Positions 41,757-51,755 of a DNA stretch of 64,000 nucleotides are shown piece after piece. Each line of letters starts with the position of its first letter. Positions within the stretch are counted from its first letter, which is position 1. Under the pieces are notes generated by a model that worked only from the letters and a program-made list of their open reading frames with translations, did not search any database and was not told the origin of the DNA. The stretch covers positions 1,984,001 through 2,048,000 of the forward strand of contig OY969694.1 of NCBI GenBank assembly GCA_963701955.1. The letters are read 5' to 3'. Position numbers and translations under genes: made by a program. Source of the stretch: Bog-473 sp963701955. Its GTDB lineage: Bacteria; Actinomycetota; Acidimicrobiia; Acidimicrobiales; RAAP-2.

Positions 41757-43430
41757 TCAATCGACCGCCACCGGATAGCGGCCCACCACGGCCGAGTGCC
41801 GCGCCCGGCGCGCCGCGGCATGCGCCTCGGTGGCGCCGGATGCGTCCAGCGGGACCAGCCGGATGGTCGTGCCCGGTGCGCACTGGCCGAGCCGGCCCAG
41901 GTCCACCGTCGCAACCACAGCGAGCACCGGATACCCCCCGAGCGTGGCGTGGTCGGGCCCGAGAACGACCGGGTCCCCACCCGGAGGCACCTGCACGGTC
42001 CCGGTCACCACACCATGGGAGTCGATGGACCCGTGTCCGGCCCTCGGCGCCAGCAGGTCGCTCGACCCCGTATCGGCGCGCAGGCGGATCCCCACCCTGT
42101 TGCTCTCGGACTGCACGCGGAAGACGAGAGCCGACAACCGGTCCAACGCGTCGGCCGCGAACAGCTCACGGTGCGGCCCGGGGAGGACACGCAGGTCCAC
42201 GGGACCACCGTCGCCTCCGATTTCGGTGGCGGCCCCGGGGAGCAGGTGGTCGCCCAACGGCGGCACCCACTCTCCCACCCAGAGCCTCGCACCGACTTTG
42301 AGTGGGCCCGCGCCCAAGCCGGTGAGCTCGTCGCTGGCGGAGCTCCCGAAGACCGTGGGCCCGAGCACGCCACCGGCCACCGCCACGTAGGTCCGGCACC
42401 CTCCGCGCATGGGTCCGACGCGCAGCACCTGATCCCGCACGAGCGGCAGGACATGCCCCGGCGGTACCGGGGTTGCATCCACGGCCAGGTCGGGAGCGGC
42501 ACCCACGACGGCCACATGGCACGGTGCCAGCGCCCGCAGTCGGGCCACGCCACCGGTCAGCTCCACCGTTCCAGCGTCGGGCGAGTTGTGGAGCAGGCGG
42601 TTGGCCAAGTCGAAGGAGTCGGGATCGGCCGGACCGGTCTGGGGCACGCCGGCGTGGACAACACGTCGCCGGCCCCCGTCCTGGACCACGGCGCGTAGAC
42701 CGGGCGTCACCACCTCGAGCACCGGGCGTGACCCGCGGGTGGGGGACCATGCGGGTGGTTCGATCGCCGGGGGTTCGAGGGAATCTCCAGGCCCCGCCAC
42801 GGTGAAGCGGACCCGGTCTCCGGCGGCGAGGACGGCGTAGGGCGGACGGTGGGTGAAGAACAGCGGCACTCCGGTGCGCCCGACCAGGTTCCAACCGCCG
42901 GGAGACGCGGTCGGGTAGATCGCGGCGCGGCCGTTGGCCAAGGCGACCGACCCGGCCGGGACCACGGGGCGAGGGACCGCACGCCGCGGCACCGCATCGA
43001 GTGGTGCCGGGAGCCCATGGAGGTAAGCGAACCCGGGCGAGAAGCCGACCACGGCCACCGAGAGAGGCGCCCGGGTGAGGAGATCCACCACGTCCTCGGG
43101 AGTGGATCCGGTCCGCGCGCACACCTCGAGGAGGTCGGGCCCGTCGAAGCGGCACGGAACGGTGACCAGCCGGCCCGGTTCACCGGGGGCATCTTCGGCG
43201 TCGAGCGAACCGAGCGCCTGTTCGACCACTGCGCCCAGCGCCCCGATTTCGGCATCGTCGTGAGGCCGCGCCACCAAGACCGTGACCTCGCCGGGTACCA
43301 CCTCGAACGTGGTCCCGCCCGCGTGCAGCGCCAGCGCCAGGGCGCGCCCGGCGCCCGCGTCCTCGACACCGACCAGCACGGCGCGGTCACCGAGGGGTCG
43401 CACCTCCCCGACGGGGACGGTCCGGATCAT
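41757..43430 (-). CDS. 5-oxoprolinase subunits B and C fused (PxpBC)
   Basis: A 557-residue fusion of two cyclophilin-like barrels. The N-terminal half (about 1-235) is PxpB/KipI: PLGDRAVLV, VVGFSPGFAYLHGLP, RPVVPAGSVALANGRAAIYP and GGWNLVGRT. The C-terminal half is PxpC/KipA: LEVVTPGLRAVVQDGGRR, GVPQTGPADPDSFDLANRLL, VAGGVLGPTVFGSSASDEL and SNRVGIRLRADT. With PxpA it hydrolyses 5-oxoproline to glutamate using ATP. In most bacteria B and C are separate; the fusion is reported in several lineages. Its start overlaps the PxpA stop by four bases. Confidence 0.9.
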   Translation of the reverse strand: MIRTVPVGEVRPLGDRAVLVGVEDAGAGRALALALHAGGTTFEVVPGEVTVLVARPHDDAEIGALGAVVEQALGSLDAEDAPGEPGRLVTVPCRFDGPDLLEVCARTGSTPEDVVDLLTRAPLSVAVVGFSPGFAYLHGLPAPLDAVPRRAVPRPVVPAGSVALANGRAAIYPTASPGGWNLVGRTGVPLFFTHRPPYAVLAAGDRVRFTVAGPGDSLEPPAIEPPAWSPTRGSRPVLEVVTPGLRAVVQDGGRRRVVHAGVPQTGPADPDSFDLANRLLHNSPDAGTVELTGGVARLRALAPCHVAVVGAAPDLAVDATPVPPGHVLPLVRDQVLRVGPMRGGCRTYVAVAGGVLGPTVFGSSASDELTGLGAGPLKVGARLWVGEWVPPLGDHLLPGAATEIGGDGGPVDLRVLPGPHRELFAADALDRLSALVFRVQSESNRVGIRLRADTGSSDLLAPRAGHGSIDSHGVVTGTVQVPPGGDPVVLGPDHATLGGYPVLAVVATVDLGRLGQCAPGTTIRLVPLDASGATEAHAAARRARHSAVVGRYPVAVD

Positions 43431-44194
43431 GCAGGCGACGGCGCGACCACGTCGATGCCCGCCTCCACGATGGCCCGACGAACCGAGGTGGCGATGGCCA
43501 GCGCCCCCGGGGCGTCCCCGTGGACGCACAGCGTGTCGACCCACAGCGTCAGCACGCTGCCGTCGGCCGCGACCACCGCACCGCGAGCCAGACTCACGGC
43601 TTGCGCGGACGCGGCCGCTGGCTCGGAGAGGAGGGCGCCCTCCTCGGTACGCGGGACGAGCCCGCCGTCGCCACGGTAGGCACGGTCACAGAATCCCTCT
43701 TCGATCGCCCGCATGCCGTCACGCAACGCCATCGCCGTCGCACGGCAGCCCGAAGGCAAGACCACCATGGTCTCGGTGCGGCAGGTGTCGCGCACCGCGT
43801 CGCGGAACGCCTCGTAGACGGCACCCCCCTTGGCCACCTCCTCGTAGAGCGCTCCGTGCGCCTTGACCGACTCGACCTCCGTCCCGACCGTCGCGCAGGC
43901 GCGCCACAGCGTTCGCAGCTGGTCCGCCAATGCCCCCCGCAGGTCGTCCCGTGCCATGGCCATGGGTCGGCGCCCGAATCCCTCACGGTCCGGATAGGCG
44001 GGGTGGGCCCCGACCCTGACCGAATGCCGGCGCGCCGCCTGCACCGTGACCGCCATCGACTCGTCGTCACCGGCATGGCCACCACACGCCACGTGAACGG
44101 TGGTGACCACCGCCAACAGGGCGCGCTCCGCCTCGACGCCGTCGGGATCGGTCGCCTCGCCGAGATCGGCGTTGAGGTCGATGGCGCGTGCCAC
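43427..44194 (-). CDS. pxpA: 5-oxoprolinase subunit A (LamB/YcsF family)
   Basis: A 255-residue protein with the complete LamB/YcsF signature: IDLNADLGE at the N-terminus, VHVACGGHAGDDESMAVTV, VGAHPAYPDREGFGRRPM, VKAHGALYEEV and CVHGDAPGALA. It provides the ring-opening activity of the ATP-dependent PxpABC oxoprolinase, which recycles 5-oxoproline formed by spontaneous Gln cyclisation. The start is GTG at 44194. It lies three bases after the Lhr gene stop and overlaps pxpBC, so it may be co-transcribed with lhr. Confidence 0.92.
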   Translation of the reverse strand: MARAIDLNADLGEATDPDGVEAERALLAVVTTVHVACGGHAGDDESMAVTVQAARRHSVRVGAHPAYPDREGFGRRPMAMARDDLRGALADQLRTLWRACATVGTEVESVKAHGALYEEVAKGGAVYEAFRDAVRDTCRTETMVVLPSGCRATAMALRDGMRAIEEGFCDRAYRGDGGLVPRTEEGALLSEPAAASAQAVSLARGAVVAADGSVLTLWVDTLCVHGDAPGALAIATSVRRAIVEAGIDVVAPSPA

Positions 44195-44197
44195 GGG

Positions 44198-47100
44198 CTA
44201 GACCGCCCTCACCCGGTCCACCACGACGCCGTCGCGGTACCTCACGGTCTGGTTGCGACGAGTGGGCACGCGCGTCCCCCCGAGGACCGAGCCGGTCATG
44301 TTGAGCGGGTCGGCGCCGGCGACCACTATCTCTTCGCCCTCGACACCCTTGCGACCCAAGCTTCCGAGGAGGTCCACGGCGCCGGCCAGCGCGTACTGCT
44401 CGCCGGCGAGCCCGGCCACGAATCGGCCCCCCAACGCCACGCCGCGTGCCTCGAGGCGTCGCAGGGCCCACACGACCTCCCGCCAGGGCACCGTGAAGGA
44501 CTCCCGGCTCCACAGCTCCCAGGCCACCACGCCCCAACGTGCCAGCAGCTGTTCGGCGACCCACTCCGCCAGGCCCTCGTTGCCCGGTACCACCAGGGAG
44601 TCCCGTGCGGGCGGCGCGCCGAGCAGCTCGGGCCCGGGCAGCAGCGACCATCGTCCCTCCCCGATGCCGCTGCCGAGCGGACCGCGTCGGCGGCCCAGTC
44701 GGCTGGGCGGGCGGCGCAGAGGGTGGGCCGACCGGACGGTCCGGGTCCGCCAGCGGTCGCGAGCTGAGAGGAGGGAACGCACGGCCGAGAAGGCGTCGGC
44801 CGTGACCAGACCCCGCGCCACCAGGTCCCACAGACCCTCGTCGACCTCGGCCGGGAGCCGGCCGGCGAAGGACGCCAGCTCGGGCCGGAAACAGGCCCCC
44901 CGGTTTCGCAGAGCTTCCAGCACGTCGGCGGCCGCCCCCACCTCGGGCTCTGGAGCGGCCGATTCGCCCCGAACGGCGCGCAGCGCTCGAAGGAGGTCGT
45001 CGCGCACCACGAAGGCCAGAGGGGTGGACGGCGACGGCGCGCCAGATCGACCGCCCTGGTCGGACTTGGGAGTCAGTCGCGCCCAGACCACCTCACCCGA
45101 AAGGCACAGCTCGTCGAGCCAGCGCTGGTCGTAGTCCACCACCCGGGCGGGGAGTATCCGTGCCTCCCACTCGGCGGCGGGGGCCTCGATCCCCTGGAGC
45201 TGTTCGAGGACCTCGAGCAGACCTCCCCGCCCACCGACGCGGCTGCCCGGCGCCGCGTGCTGCCAGTGGGTGAGGAATCGCACGAAGGTGGCGATGGGCA
45301 CCGCCTCCACCATGCCTCGGCGCCGATTGCGGCTGGCGCCGTGCAGACGCACCAGGAGGTTGCGCGCACACCAGCGACCGTCGGGCAGCTCGATCGCCGA
45401 CCCCACCGACTCGAGCCGGGCCAGCGCCGTGCGCGCCCGCGCCGGGTTCAACGGCGCACCGCGCGGCGCACCCGCGGGCAGGGGGGCCCCGTCGACCAGC
45501 TGCTCGACGCTCACGGGACCGGCCAGAGCGAGATGACCCGACACGCAGGCGGCCGCGGTTTCGTCGTCGGACCCGAGCGCGGCCGCGTCGTCGCGGCGCT
45601 CGGTGGCCACCCAGACGCCCTCGACGTCGCCCGCCTCGAGCAGACCGGCGCGGCCTTCGGCCACCAGCTCGTCGAACCAACGCGACCACTCGGGACATGG
45701 ACGGGCGGCGACCAGCGACAGCAGCAGGTCGTGGAGCTCGTCCGCGTCGCGTGGGCGGGGACGCGCCTGGTCGAGAACGGCGGCCACGGCATCGGGGTCG
45801 AGGGCGGCCATCTCGGCGGCCGGCACGGGGAGCCCGTCGGGTCCGAGCGCACTCAGGCCCCGCCGCAGCGACACCGCACGGGTGCGGCGTTCCTCGAGCG
45901 GCGCGTCGTCGAGATAGGTGTACGGGCGTCCGCTCAAGATCGCGTGCGCCAGCGGTGAGGGTTCGGACGATTCGACCGTGTGCACCTCCACGGCTCCCGA
46001 CTCCACCTCCGACCACAGGGCCACGAGCCCCTCCACCGAGAGGCCTTCGTGCAGGCAGTCGTCGACGGTCTGGCGCGCCAGCACGTGATCCGCCACCGCC
46101 ACGGGGCCGGCAGGCGCGTTCTCCTGGCAGGCGGCCAGGCCCGGCCACACCGCGGCCATCAGGTCGTCCGCCTCCATCCGCTGGAGGTGGATGGGCCGGC
46201 GCCGGCCGCCTCTCGTGCGTGGCAGGACGAGCGAGCGGGTGAGGTTCCAGCGCCAACGCGCGCCCAGCATCGGGTGGAGCAGCACGGCCTGGGTCAGCAC
46301 CTCGGCCGCACGGCTACTCGAGAGCATGGACTGCACCCGCGTCAGGGGGAAGCTGTGCTGAGGGCCGAGCGAGAGCACCACCGTGTCGTCGTCGGCGGCC
46401 GCCTGCAGCTCGAAGTCGAAGGACACGCAGAACCGCTTGCGCAATGCCAGGCCGAGCGCGCGGTTGATGCGACCACCGAAGGGGGCATGGATGATGAGCT
46501 GCGATCCCTCGCTCTCGTCGAAGCAACGCTCGACCACGATCCGCTCCCGGGTGGGCAGATGGCCCAGCGCGGCCAACCCCGCGGCGCAGTAGGCGACCAC
46601 CTCGTGGGCCACCTCTGCGGAGACCCCGGAGCGGTCGCGCACGAGCCGGCGGGCACCGTCGACGTCGCCGGCGGCCAGGAGCGGCTCGAGGGAGGCACGT
46701 AGGTCGCTCACTGCCTCGGACAGCTCTGCGGTGCGGGCGGGTGCCTCGCCCAGCCAGAACGGGATGGTCGGTGGGAGGTCGCCGGCGTCGTGGACGCGCA
46801 CCGTGCCCACCTCCACCTTGGCCACCCGCCACGAGTGGGTCCCGAGTAGGAAGATGTCGCCCGCGGTGGCCTCGACGGCGAAGTCCTCGTGCACCGATCC
46901 GACGGTGACGCCTTCGGGGTCGAGCACCACCCGGTAGTCGCCGGTCTCGGGAATGGCACCACCCCCCGTGAGCGCGGCCAGGCGTGCCCCGCGCCGGGCG
47001 CGCAGCCGCCCGTTGACGGCGTCGTGGTGGAGGTGGGCGCCCCGGCGGCCACGCCCGGTCTCGATACCCCAGCTGGCCAGCGCGACCACCTCGTCGAAGT

Positions 47101-48547
47101 CCGCCCGGTCGAGGTCGGCGTAGGGCGCGGCCCGGCGGGTCATCGCCCAGAGCCCCTCGACGTCGCATTCGCCGGCGGCCGCCACCTCGGCGACCAGCTG
47201 CTGGGTCAGCACGTCGAGGGGTGCCACCGGGGGCTCGAGGAGGTCGAGCCGGCCCTCGCGCACCGCGGCCAGCAGTGCGGTGCACTCGACCAGCTCGTCA
47301 CGCGTGGTTGGGTAGAGCCGACCGGCCGGCGTCCCGTCCCGGTGGTGATTGGCCCGCCCGACGCGCTGGAGGAACGTGCCGATGGCGCGCGGCGAGCCGA
47401 TCTGGCACACGAGCTCGACGGGACCGACGTCGATACCGAGCTCGAGCGACGCGGTAGCCACGAGGGCGCGCAGGTCTCCGGCGCGCAGACGGGTCTCGAC
47501 GATGCGCCTCCGCGCCGCCGAGAGGCTGCCGTGGTGCGCGGCGACGCGCAACGAGGCGTCGACGTCCTCGCCGGACAGCCCACCGCCGTCGAGGGTGGAC
47601 GACATGCCATCGTCGGCCAGTCGCTCGGCCAACTGGTGGGCCACGCGCTCGGCCATCTTTCGGGTGTTCACGAAGACGAGAGTGGTGCGGTGGTGACGAG
47701 TGTGCTCGGCGATGCGGTCGAGGATGTCGGACATCTGCCCGCCGCTCATCACGGCCTCGAGCTCCGAGGCCGGCAGCTCGATCGACACCTCGAGATCGCG
47801 GGCGTGGCCACAGTCGACCACCACCGGCGGCGGGCGACCATCGTGCACGCCGGTCAACAGGCGTGCCACCACATCCAGCGGGCGTTGGGTGGCCGAGAGC
47901 CCGATGCGCTGGAGCCGACCACCGCTCTCGCCCACCAGTGCGTCGAGCCGTTCGAGGCTGAGCGCCAGGTGACTGCCGCGCTTGTCGCGGGCCAGCGTGT
48001 GCACCTCGTCGACGATCACGGTGCGCACCCCGCGCAAGAGACGCCGCGACGTGGACGCCGTGAGGAGGAGGTAGAGCGACTCGGGCGTGGTGACCAGCAG
48101 ATCGGGTGAGTGCTTGTGCATGGCGGCACGTTCGGCGGGCGGCGTGTCCCCCGTGCGCACTGCGACGCGCAACCCCGGGTCGGGGCAGCCCAGTGCGGCG
48201 GCCTCCCGGCGGATCTCGTCCAGCGGGACGTGGAGGTTCTCGTGCACGTCGACCGCCAGGGCCCGCAGCGGGGAGATGTAGAGGACCTCGGGGACCCCGC
48301 CGGGACGGGCGCCGCGTGCAGCCGCCCGGTAGGCGGCATCGATCGCCACGAGGAATCCCGTCAGCGTCTTGCCCGACCCGGTGGGCGAGGCCACCAGCAC
48401 GTCACGCCCGGCCGCGATGTGGGGCCACGCCCCCGCCTGGGGCGGCGTCGGGCCCGCCGGGAAGCGCCGGGCGAACCAGCGGGCAACGGCAGGGTGGAAC
48501 AGCGAATCGGGCCCGGCGGAGAGGCGGTCCGCGGTGTGGTCGGTCAC
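44198..48547 (-). CDS. lhr: ATP-dependent helicase Lhr (long form)
   Basis: A protein of about 1449 residues, the size of full-length Lhr. The superfamily-2 core has VASPTGSGKTLTGF (Walker A), DEVHTLARDKRGSHLALSLERL, GLSATQRPLD (motif III), VFVNTRKMAERVA and VGRANHH (motif VI region). The Lhr-core winged-helix segment and the large C-terminal region follow, including VERCFDESEGSQLIIHAPFG and RKRFCVSFDFELQAA. It is a 3'-5' translocase that unwinds RNA:DNA hybrids, implicated in mitomycin resistance repair in mycobacteria. I use GTG at 48547; 48601 is possible. Long antisense frames are shadows. Confidence 0.93.
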   Translation of the reverse strand: MTDHTADRLSAGPDSLFHPAVARWFARRFPAGPTPPQAGAWPHIAAGRDVLVASPTGSGKTLTGFLVAIDAAYRAAARGARPGGVPEVLYISPLRALAVDVHENLHVPLDEIRREAAALGCPDPGLRVAVRTGDTPPAERAAMHKHSPDLLVTTPESLYLLLTASTSRRLLRGVRTVIVDEVHTLARDKRGSHLALSLERLDALVGESGGRLQRIGLSATQRPLDVVARLLTGVHDGRPPPVVVDCGHARDLEVSIELPASELEAVMSGGQMSDILDRIAEHTRHHRTTLVFVNTRKMAERVAHQLAERLADDGMSSTLDGGGLSGEDVDASLRVAAHHGSLSAARRRIVETRLRAGDLRALVATASLELGIDVGPVELVCQIGSPRAIGTFLQRVGRANHHRDGTPAGRLYPTTRDELVECTALLAAVREGRLDLLEPPVAPLDVLTQQLVAEVAAAGECDVEGLWAMTRRAAPYADLDRADFDEVVALASWGIETGRGRRGAHLHHDAVNGRLRARRGARLAALTGGGAIPETGDYRVVLDPEGVTVGSVHEDFAVEATAGDIFLLGTHSWRVAKVEVGTVRVHDAGDLPPTIPFWLGEAPARTAELSEAVSDLRASLEPLLAAGDVDGARRLVRDRSGVSAEVAHEVVAYCAAGLAALGHLPTRERIVVERCFDESEGSQLIIHAPFGGRINRALGLALRKRFCVSFDFELQAAADDDTVVLSLGPQHSFPLTRVQSMLSSSRAAEVLTQAVLLHPMLGARWRWNLTRSLVLPRTRGGRRRPIHLQRMEADDLMAAVWPGLAACQENAPAGPVAVADHVLARQTVDDCLHEGLSVEGLVALWSEVESGAVEVHTVESSEPSPLAHAILSGRPYTYLDDAPLEERRTRAVSLRRGLSALGPDGLPVPAAEMAALDPDAVAAVLDQARPRPRDADELHDLLLSLVAARPCPEWSRWFDELVAEGRAGLLEAGDVEGVWVATERRDDAAALGSDDETAAACVSGHLALAGPVSVEQLVDGAPLPAGAPRGAPLNPARARTALARLESVGSAIELPDGRWCARNLLVRLHGASRNRRRGMVEAVPIATFVRFLTHWQHAAPGSRVGGRGGLLEVLEQLQGIEAPAAEWEARILPARVVDYDQRWLDELCLSGEVVWARLTPKSDQGGRSGAPSPSTPLAFVVRDDLLRALRAVRGESAAPEPEVGAAADVLEALRNRGACFRPELASFAGRLPAEVDEGLWDLVARGLVTADAFSAVRSLLSARDRWRTRTVRSAHPLRRPPSRLGRRRGPLGSGIGEGRWSLLPGPELLGAPPARDSLVVPGNEGLAEWVAEQLLARWGVVAWELWSRESFTVPWREVVWALRRLEARGVALGGRFVAGLAGEQYALAGAVDLLGSLGRKGVEGEEIVVAGADPLNMTGSVLGGTRVPTRRNQTVRYRDGVVVDRVRAV

Positions 48548-48605
48548 CCCCCTATTCCACCAGGGAGCAGTGACGGGCGCGTCCGCGTGCCCCGCCGGCA
48601 AGCGG

Positions 48606-49436
48606 TCAGCGAGGATCCGGGCGGCGGCCCCAGCACGAGATCAACGGCGGCTGCGCCAGATCGAGCCTTCCGCCGGCCACCGCCTCGAGGTGCCGATCGA
48701 TCTCCGCTGCGGTGGCCACCCCGTGCTCGAGCAGCTGGCCACGGATGAGGACCACCGTCGCTGCCTCGAGGACGTCGCAGGCCGGGTCACTGACCGGGAA
48801 GGCCGCGTCGGCCGCCACCCCCACCATCCCGGCGGCCCTCAGGCGGCGTGGCAACGACCTCCCGTACGCCAGGTCCACGCCCCGCTCGACCAGCAGGGCG
48901 CGAAAACCGCGGCGGATGCGGTTGGCCAGTTCCTGTTCGGGCCCGGTCTCCTCCAGGCAGCTCAAGGGCTGGAGGGCCGGGTCGGCGTCCTCGACGAGGA
49001 GCACCCCGCCCGGCCGGAGCGCGCCCGCCATGTTGGCCAGGGCCACGTCGCGTTCGGGCACGTGCACCAGGACCAGTCTGGCGTGAACCAGATCGAAGGG
49101 ACCTTCTGGGGGCGGATCGGCCGCGACGTCGTGTTCGAGTATCGAGACGTTGGGGGCGCCGGCGCCGGCCGCCCAGGCGACATTGATGTCGGAGGCCACG
49201 ACCCGGCCGCTCTGCCCCACGCGTTCGGACAGGTGGTGCACGACCGAGGTCCCGCCGGCACCCACCTCCCAGCAGCGCCAGCCGCCGGCCAGGCCGAGGC
49301 GCTCGAAGTGCCCGAAGGTGATCGGGTCGAACAGCGCGGCGAAGGCCGTGAAGCGGTCCATGGCCTCGGGGGCGTCGTTGCCGAGGAGGTAGCGCTCGTC
49401 GCTCCCGCCCCCGCCCCGGGCCGTCCTCCCGCTCAC
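48606..49436 (-). CDS. class I SAM-dependent methyltransferase
   Basis: A 276-residue methyltransferase. The SAM-binding motif is WRCWEVGAGGTSVVHHLSER, followed by VVASDIN (acidic loop), VSILEHDVAADPP, FDLVHARLVLVHVPER (motif IV region) and LRPGGVLLVEDAD. It resembles UbiE-like small-molecule methylases. Its GTG start overlaps the stop of the patatin gene by four bases. A lipid or polyketide substrate is possible given the lipase neighbour, but this is not shown by the sequence. Confidence 0.88.
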   Translation of the reverse strand: MSGRTARGGGGSDERYLLGNDAPEAMDRFTAFAALFDPITFGHFERLGLAGGWRCWEVGAGGTSVVHHLSERVGQSGRVVASDINVAWAAGAGAPNVSILEHDVAADPPPEGPFDLVHARLVLVHVPERDVALANMAGALRPGGVLLVEDADPALQPLSCLEETGPEQELANRIRRGFRALLVERGVDLAYGRSLPRRLRAAGMVGVAADAAFPVSDPACDVLEAATVVLIRGQLLEHGVATAAEIDRHLEAVAGGRLDLAQPPLISCWGRRPDPR

Positions 49437-50551
49437 GACGGGAGGGCGGGCGTGGAGGGGACCTCCGCCGGCCCGGACGGGGGCGGCGCCGGGGCCAGGG
49501 CAGGGGCCCCCGACGTCCCTGCGGAGTCAAGTCCCTCCGTCTCTGGGGATGAGGGGAGGCCGCCCGGTACGGGCGCCGTGCCATCGAGCACCTGGGCCAC
49601 CTTGGCACGTCCCTCCTCGATCAGCGCCGCGGTGCCCGAGAAGTCGCGGTACTGACCCGACGGCTCGCCTCCCCCGCTGAAGACGGTCACCTCCACGCCC
49701 GGAGGCAGCGCGGCGAGCTCACGGACGAAGCGAGCCTGGACCGCGACGAAGAAGGCCGTCAACGCCGCCTCGGCCGGTCGCCGTGACGGGGGCGGCTGGT
49801 AGTGCAGCGGGCCGCACAGCAGGACGTAGATACGGTCGCACCCCGCCTCGATGGCCCGGCTGATGGGCACGTTGTTGACCACGCCCCCGTCAATGAGGAC
49901 GTCGCCCTCGATGGTGACCGGCGGGAAGATCGACGGGATGGCCGACGAGGCCAGGATCGCCTCGTCCGCCCGGCCCTGGCTGATCCAACGCTCCCGCCCA
50001 TCGGTCAAGGAGGTGGTCACGACCTCTATCGGGATGAGTGCGTCCTCGAGGTGCTCGTAGTCGAGCCCGGCATCGATGACGGCGCGCAGTCCTGTATTGG
50101 CATGCACGGCGGCCCGTTTCTGGAAGAACGCCCACGGTCCGTCGAAGGTGCCTCGGGGGAAGATCTCCTGGCCTTTGATGCCCAACCACACCGAAGCCAT
50201 CCGCTCGATCCCGGCCAAGGTGGGATTGCCCGCGTACGACGCTCCGTTGATGGCGCCCACCGAGGCGCCGTACACGCGGTCGGCCCGGATGCCCCGGCGG
50301 ATGAGCTCTTCGAGCATCCCCACCTGGACCGCGCCACGGCTTCCTCCGCCGGCGAGGACGAATGCCGTTCGGCCGGCCGTCGGTCCGTCACCCCCGGAGC
50401 CAGTGCTCCTCTGGCGGACTCCCAGCCGGGCCAGAAGGCGGCCGGTCCAGCGCGGTCGTGGGGCGGTGGCATGGGCCGGGGACGGGTCCGGCGTCGTGGG
50501 CGCGTTGGTCGTAGACGGGTTGGTCGAAAAGAGGTGGGTGACGCTCGTCAC
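49433..50551 (-). CDS. patatin-like phospholipase
   Basis: About 372 residues. The patatin core shows the oxyanion loop LAGGGSRGAVQVGML, the nucleophile elbow GASVGAING (GxSxG) and the catalytic Asp in LIDGGVVNNVPI, all in standard order. Low-complexity Pro/Ala/Ser tails flank the core at both ends. It should hydrolyse acyl lipids; no signal peptide is seen, so it probably acts inside the cell or is type-specific secreted. The GTG at 50551 avoids overlap with the small membrane-protein gene; a frame extends upstream to 50662. Confidence 0.88.
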   Translation of the reverse strand: MTSVTHLFSTNPSTTNAPTTPDPSPAHATAPRPRWTGRLLARLGVRQRSTGSGGDGPTAGRTAFVLAGGGSRGAVQVGMLEELIRRGIRADRVYGASVGAINGASYAGNPTLAGIERMASVWLGIKGQEIFPRGTFDGPWAFFQKRAAVHANTGLRAVIDAGLDYEHLEDALIPIEVVTTSLTDGRERWISQGRADEAILASSAIPSIFPPVTIEGDVLIDGGVVNNVPISRAIEAGCDRIYVLLCGPLHYQPPPSRRPAEAALTAFFVAVQARFVRELAALPPGVEVTVFSGGGEPSGQYRDFSGTAALIEEGRAKVAQVLDGTAPVPGGLPSSPETEGLDSAGTSGAPALAPAPPPSGPAEVPSTPALPS

Positions 50552-50582
50552 CGGCGTTCCGGTCCCATGGTGCCGAGCTCGA

Positions 50583-50786
50583 TCATGATCCGTCTCGGGG
50601 CGACTGGGGGGAGCGTGTCCGCGATGCCTGGCGCTCCCGCCAGGCATCGCGCCCGGCGACATCGTGACGCACGGCCCAGACGACGACGACCACCGCCAGC
50701 ACGATCATGGCGACGAGGAAGAGCCCGAAGATGGCGTAGAAGGCGGTGTTGCCGGCCGACGTGGCGAAGACGCGGGCAAATGCCAT
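50583..50786 (-). CDS. small single-pass membrane protein
   Basis: A 67-residue protein: MAFARVFATSAGNTAFYAIF, then LFLVAMIVLAVVVVVWAV as a clear membrane helix, then a short basic cytoplasmic tail (RHDVAGRDAWRERQASRTR). No known domain. It lies 31 bases upstream of the patatin gene on the same strand and could be translated from the same message. Divergent from the unknown gene at 50835. A role in anchoring or regulating the lipase is speculation. Confidence 0.6.
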   Translation of the reverse strand: MAFARVFATSAGNTAFYAIFGLFLVAMIVLAVVVVVWAVRHDVAGRDAWRERQASRTRSPQSPRDGS

Positions 50787-50834
50787 GCACTGGCCAGGGT
50801 AGAGGCTGTCACACCCGCTCGGCACACTGTCGCC

Positions 50835-51755
50835 ATGGTGATGGTGGCTCCGGAGCTCGATGTCGAACCTCATGTGGAGGATCGGGGCGGGGATCTCGGT
50901 GAGCCCCGCATCGCACGTCACCACCCGGTCCCGACCAGGGGCCGGACGGGCCGGGACCTGCTCGCTCTCCTGCGGGGCGACCTGGCCACCCGGCCGCGCT
51001 TCGAACCAGGTCTGTCGGGTGGACTCCGGGCCTGGCTGGAAGACGCCGCCTACGACGTGGTGGCCGTCCGGGGCGAGCACGCGCCTCCGCTCTTCATCGG
51101 CGCGCGCCGTCTGCTCGACGGCGCGTGCCCCGCGATGTCCCCGCTGCACGCGGCAGCTCCCCGAGACGACCCTGACTCGTCCCGCGGCGTGCGACTCCCG
51201 CATCTCGTGCATGCGTTGTTCCGCCTGCTCGTCCACAACGGGGCGATCGACGACCCGTTGTCGGACGCACTTGCCGCGGCCGAGGCTTCGGGTTCGATCC
51301 GCCTCGTCTCGGAGGTGCGGGCGCTTCCCTTGCCGGACCGGGTCGCACTGGCCGAATCGCTCGCGATGCACACCCACAACCTGGTCGCCCTCCTGCCCCG
51401 ACTGGCTCCGGGTTGGATGCCCCGCACAGACGATCGGGTGGCCATCCCGCTCGCCGGCGGTCGTGTCGTGCTGCACGGCACCTTCGATCTGTTGATCGGC
51501 ATCCCCCACCCGCCGACCGCGTCGACGTGCGCCTTGGGCCTCTCGACGGGTGCACCGTGGCCCCAGGAGCGACGGAACCTTCACTACCTGGCCCTGCTCG
51601 AGACCCTACGCAGCGGCGTCCCTCCGTTTCGCCTCGCTCTGATCGACTCGGGCACGGGAAGGTCAGGGGTCGAGGACGTGCGCGAGGAACACCTGCGCGC
51701 GGTCACCTCACACGTCGCCGCCTGGCTCTCCCGCGAGGCCGTCGCCGGTGCGTGA
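50835..51755 (+). CDS. unknown protein, possibly degenerate PD-(D/E)XK-like fold
   Basis: A 306-residue protein without signal or membrane segments. The C-terminal third (VVLHGTFDLLIGIPHPPTAS, CALGLSTGAPWPQERRNLHY, LALLETLRSGVPPFRLALID) resembles the DxxxG...ExK...Y-A-L-L-E-T-L-R-x-G-x-P-P-R arrangement of RecB-like nuclease domains. The position expected for E-x-K reads L-S-T, so nuclease chemistry is unlikely. The following gene overlaps it by eight bases and has a similar C-terminal layout. Fold assignment is inference by eye; function unknown. Confidence 0.65.
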   Translation: MVMVAPELDVEPHVEDRGGDLGEPRIARHHPVPTRGRTGRDLLALLRGDLATRPRFEPGLSGGLRAWLEDAAYDVVAVRGEHAPPLFIGARRLLDGACPAMSPLHAAAPRDDPDSSRGVRLPHLVHALFRLLVHNGAIDDPLSDALAAAEASGSIRLVSEVRALPLPDRVALAESLAMHTHNLVALLPRLAPGWMPRTDDRVAIPLAGGRVVLHGTFDLLIGIPHPPTASTCALGLSTGAPWPQERRNLHYLALLETLRSGVPPFRLALIDSGTGRSGVEDVREEHLRAVTSHVAAWLSREAVAGA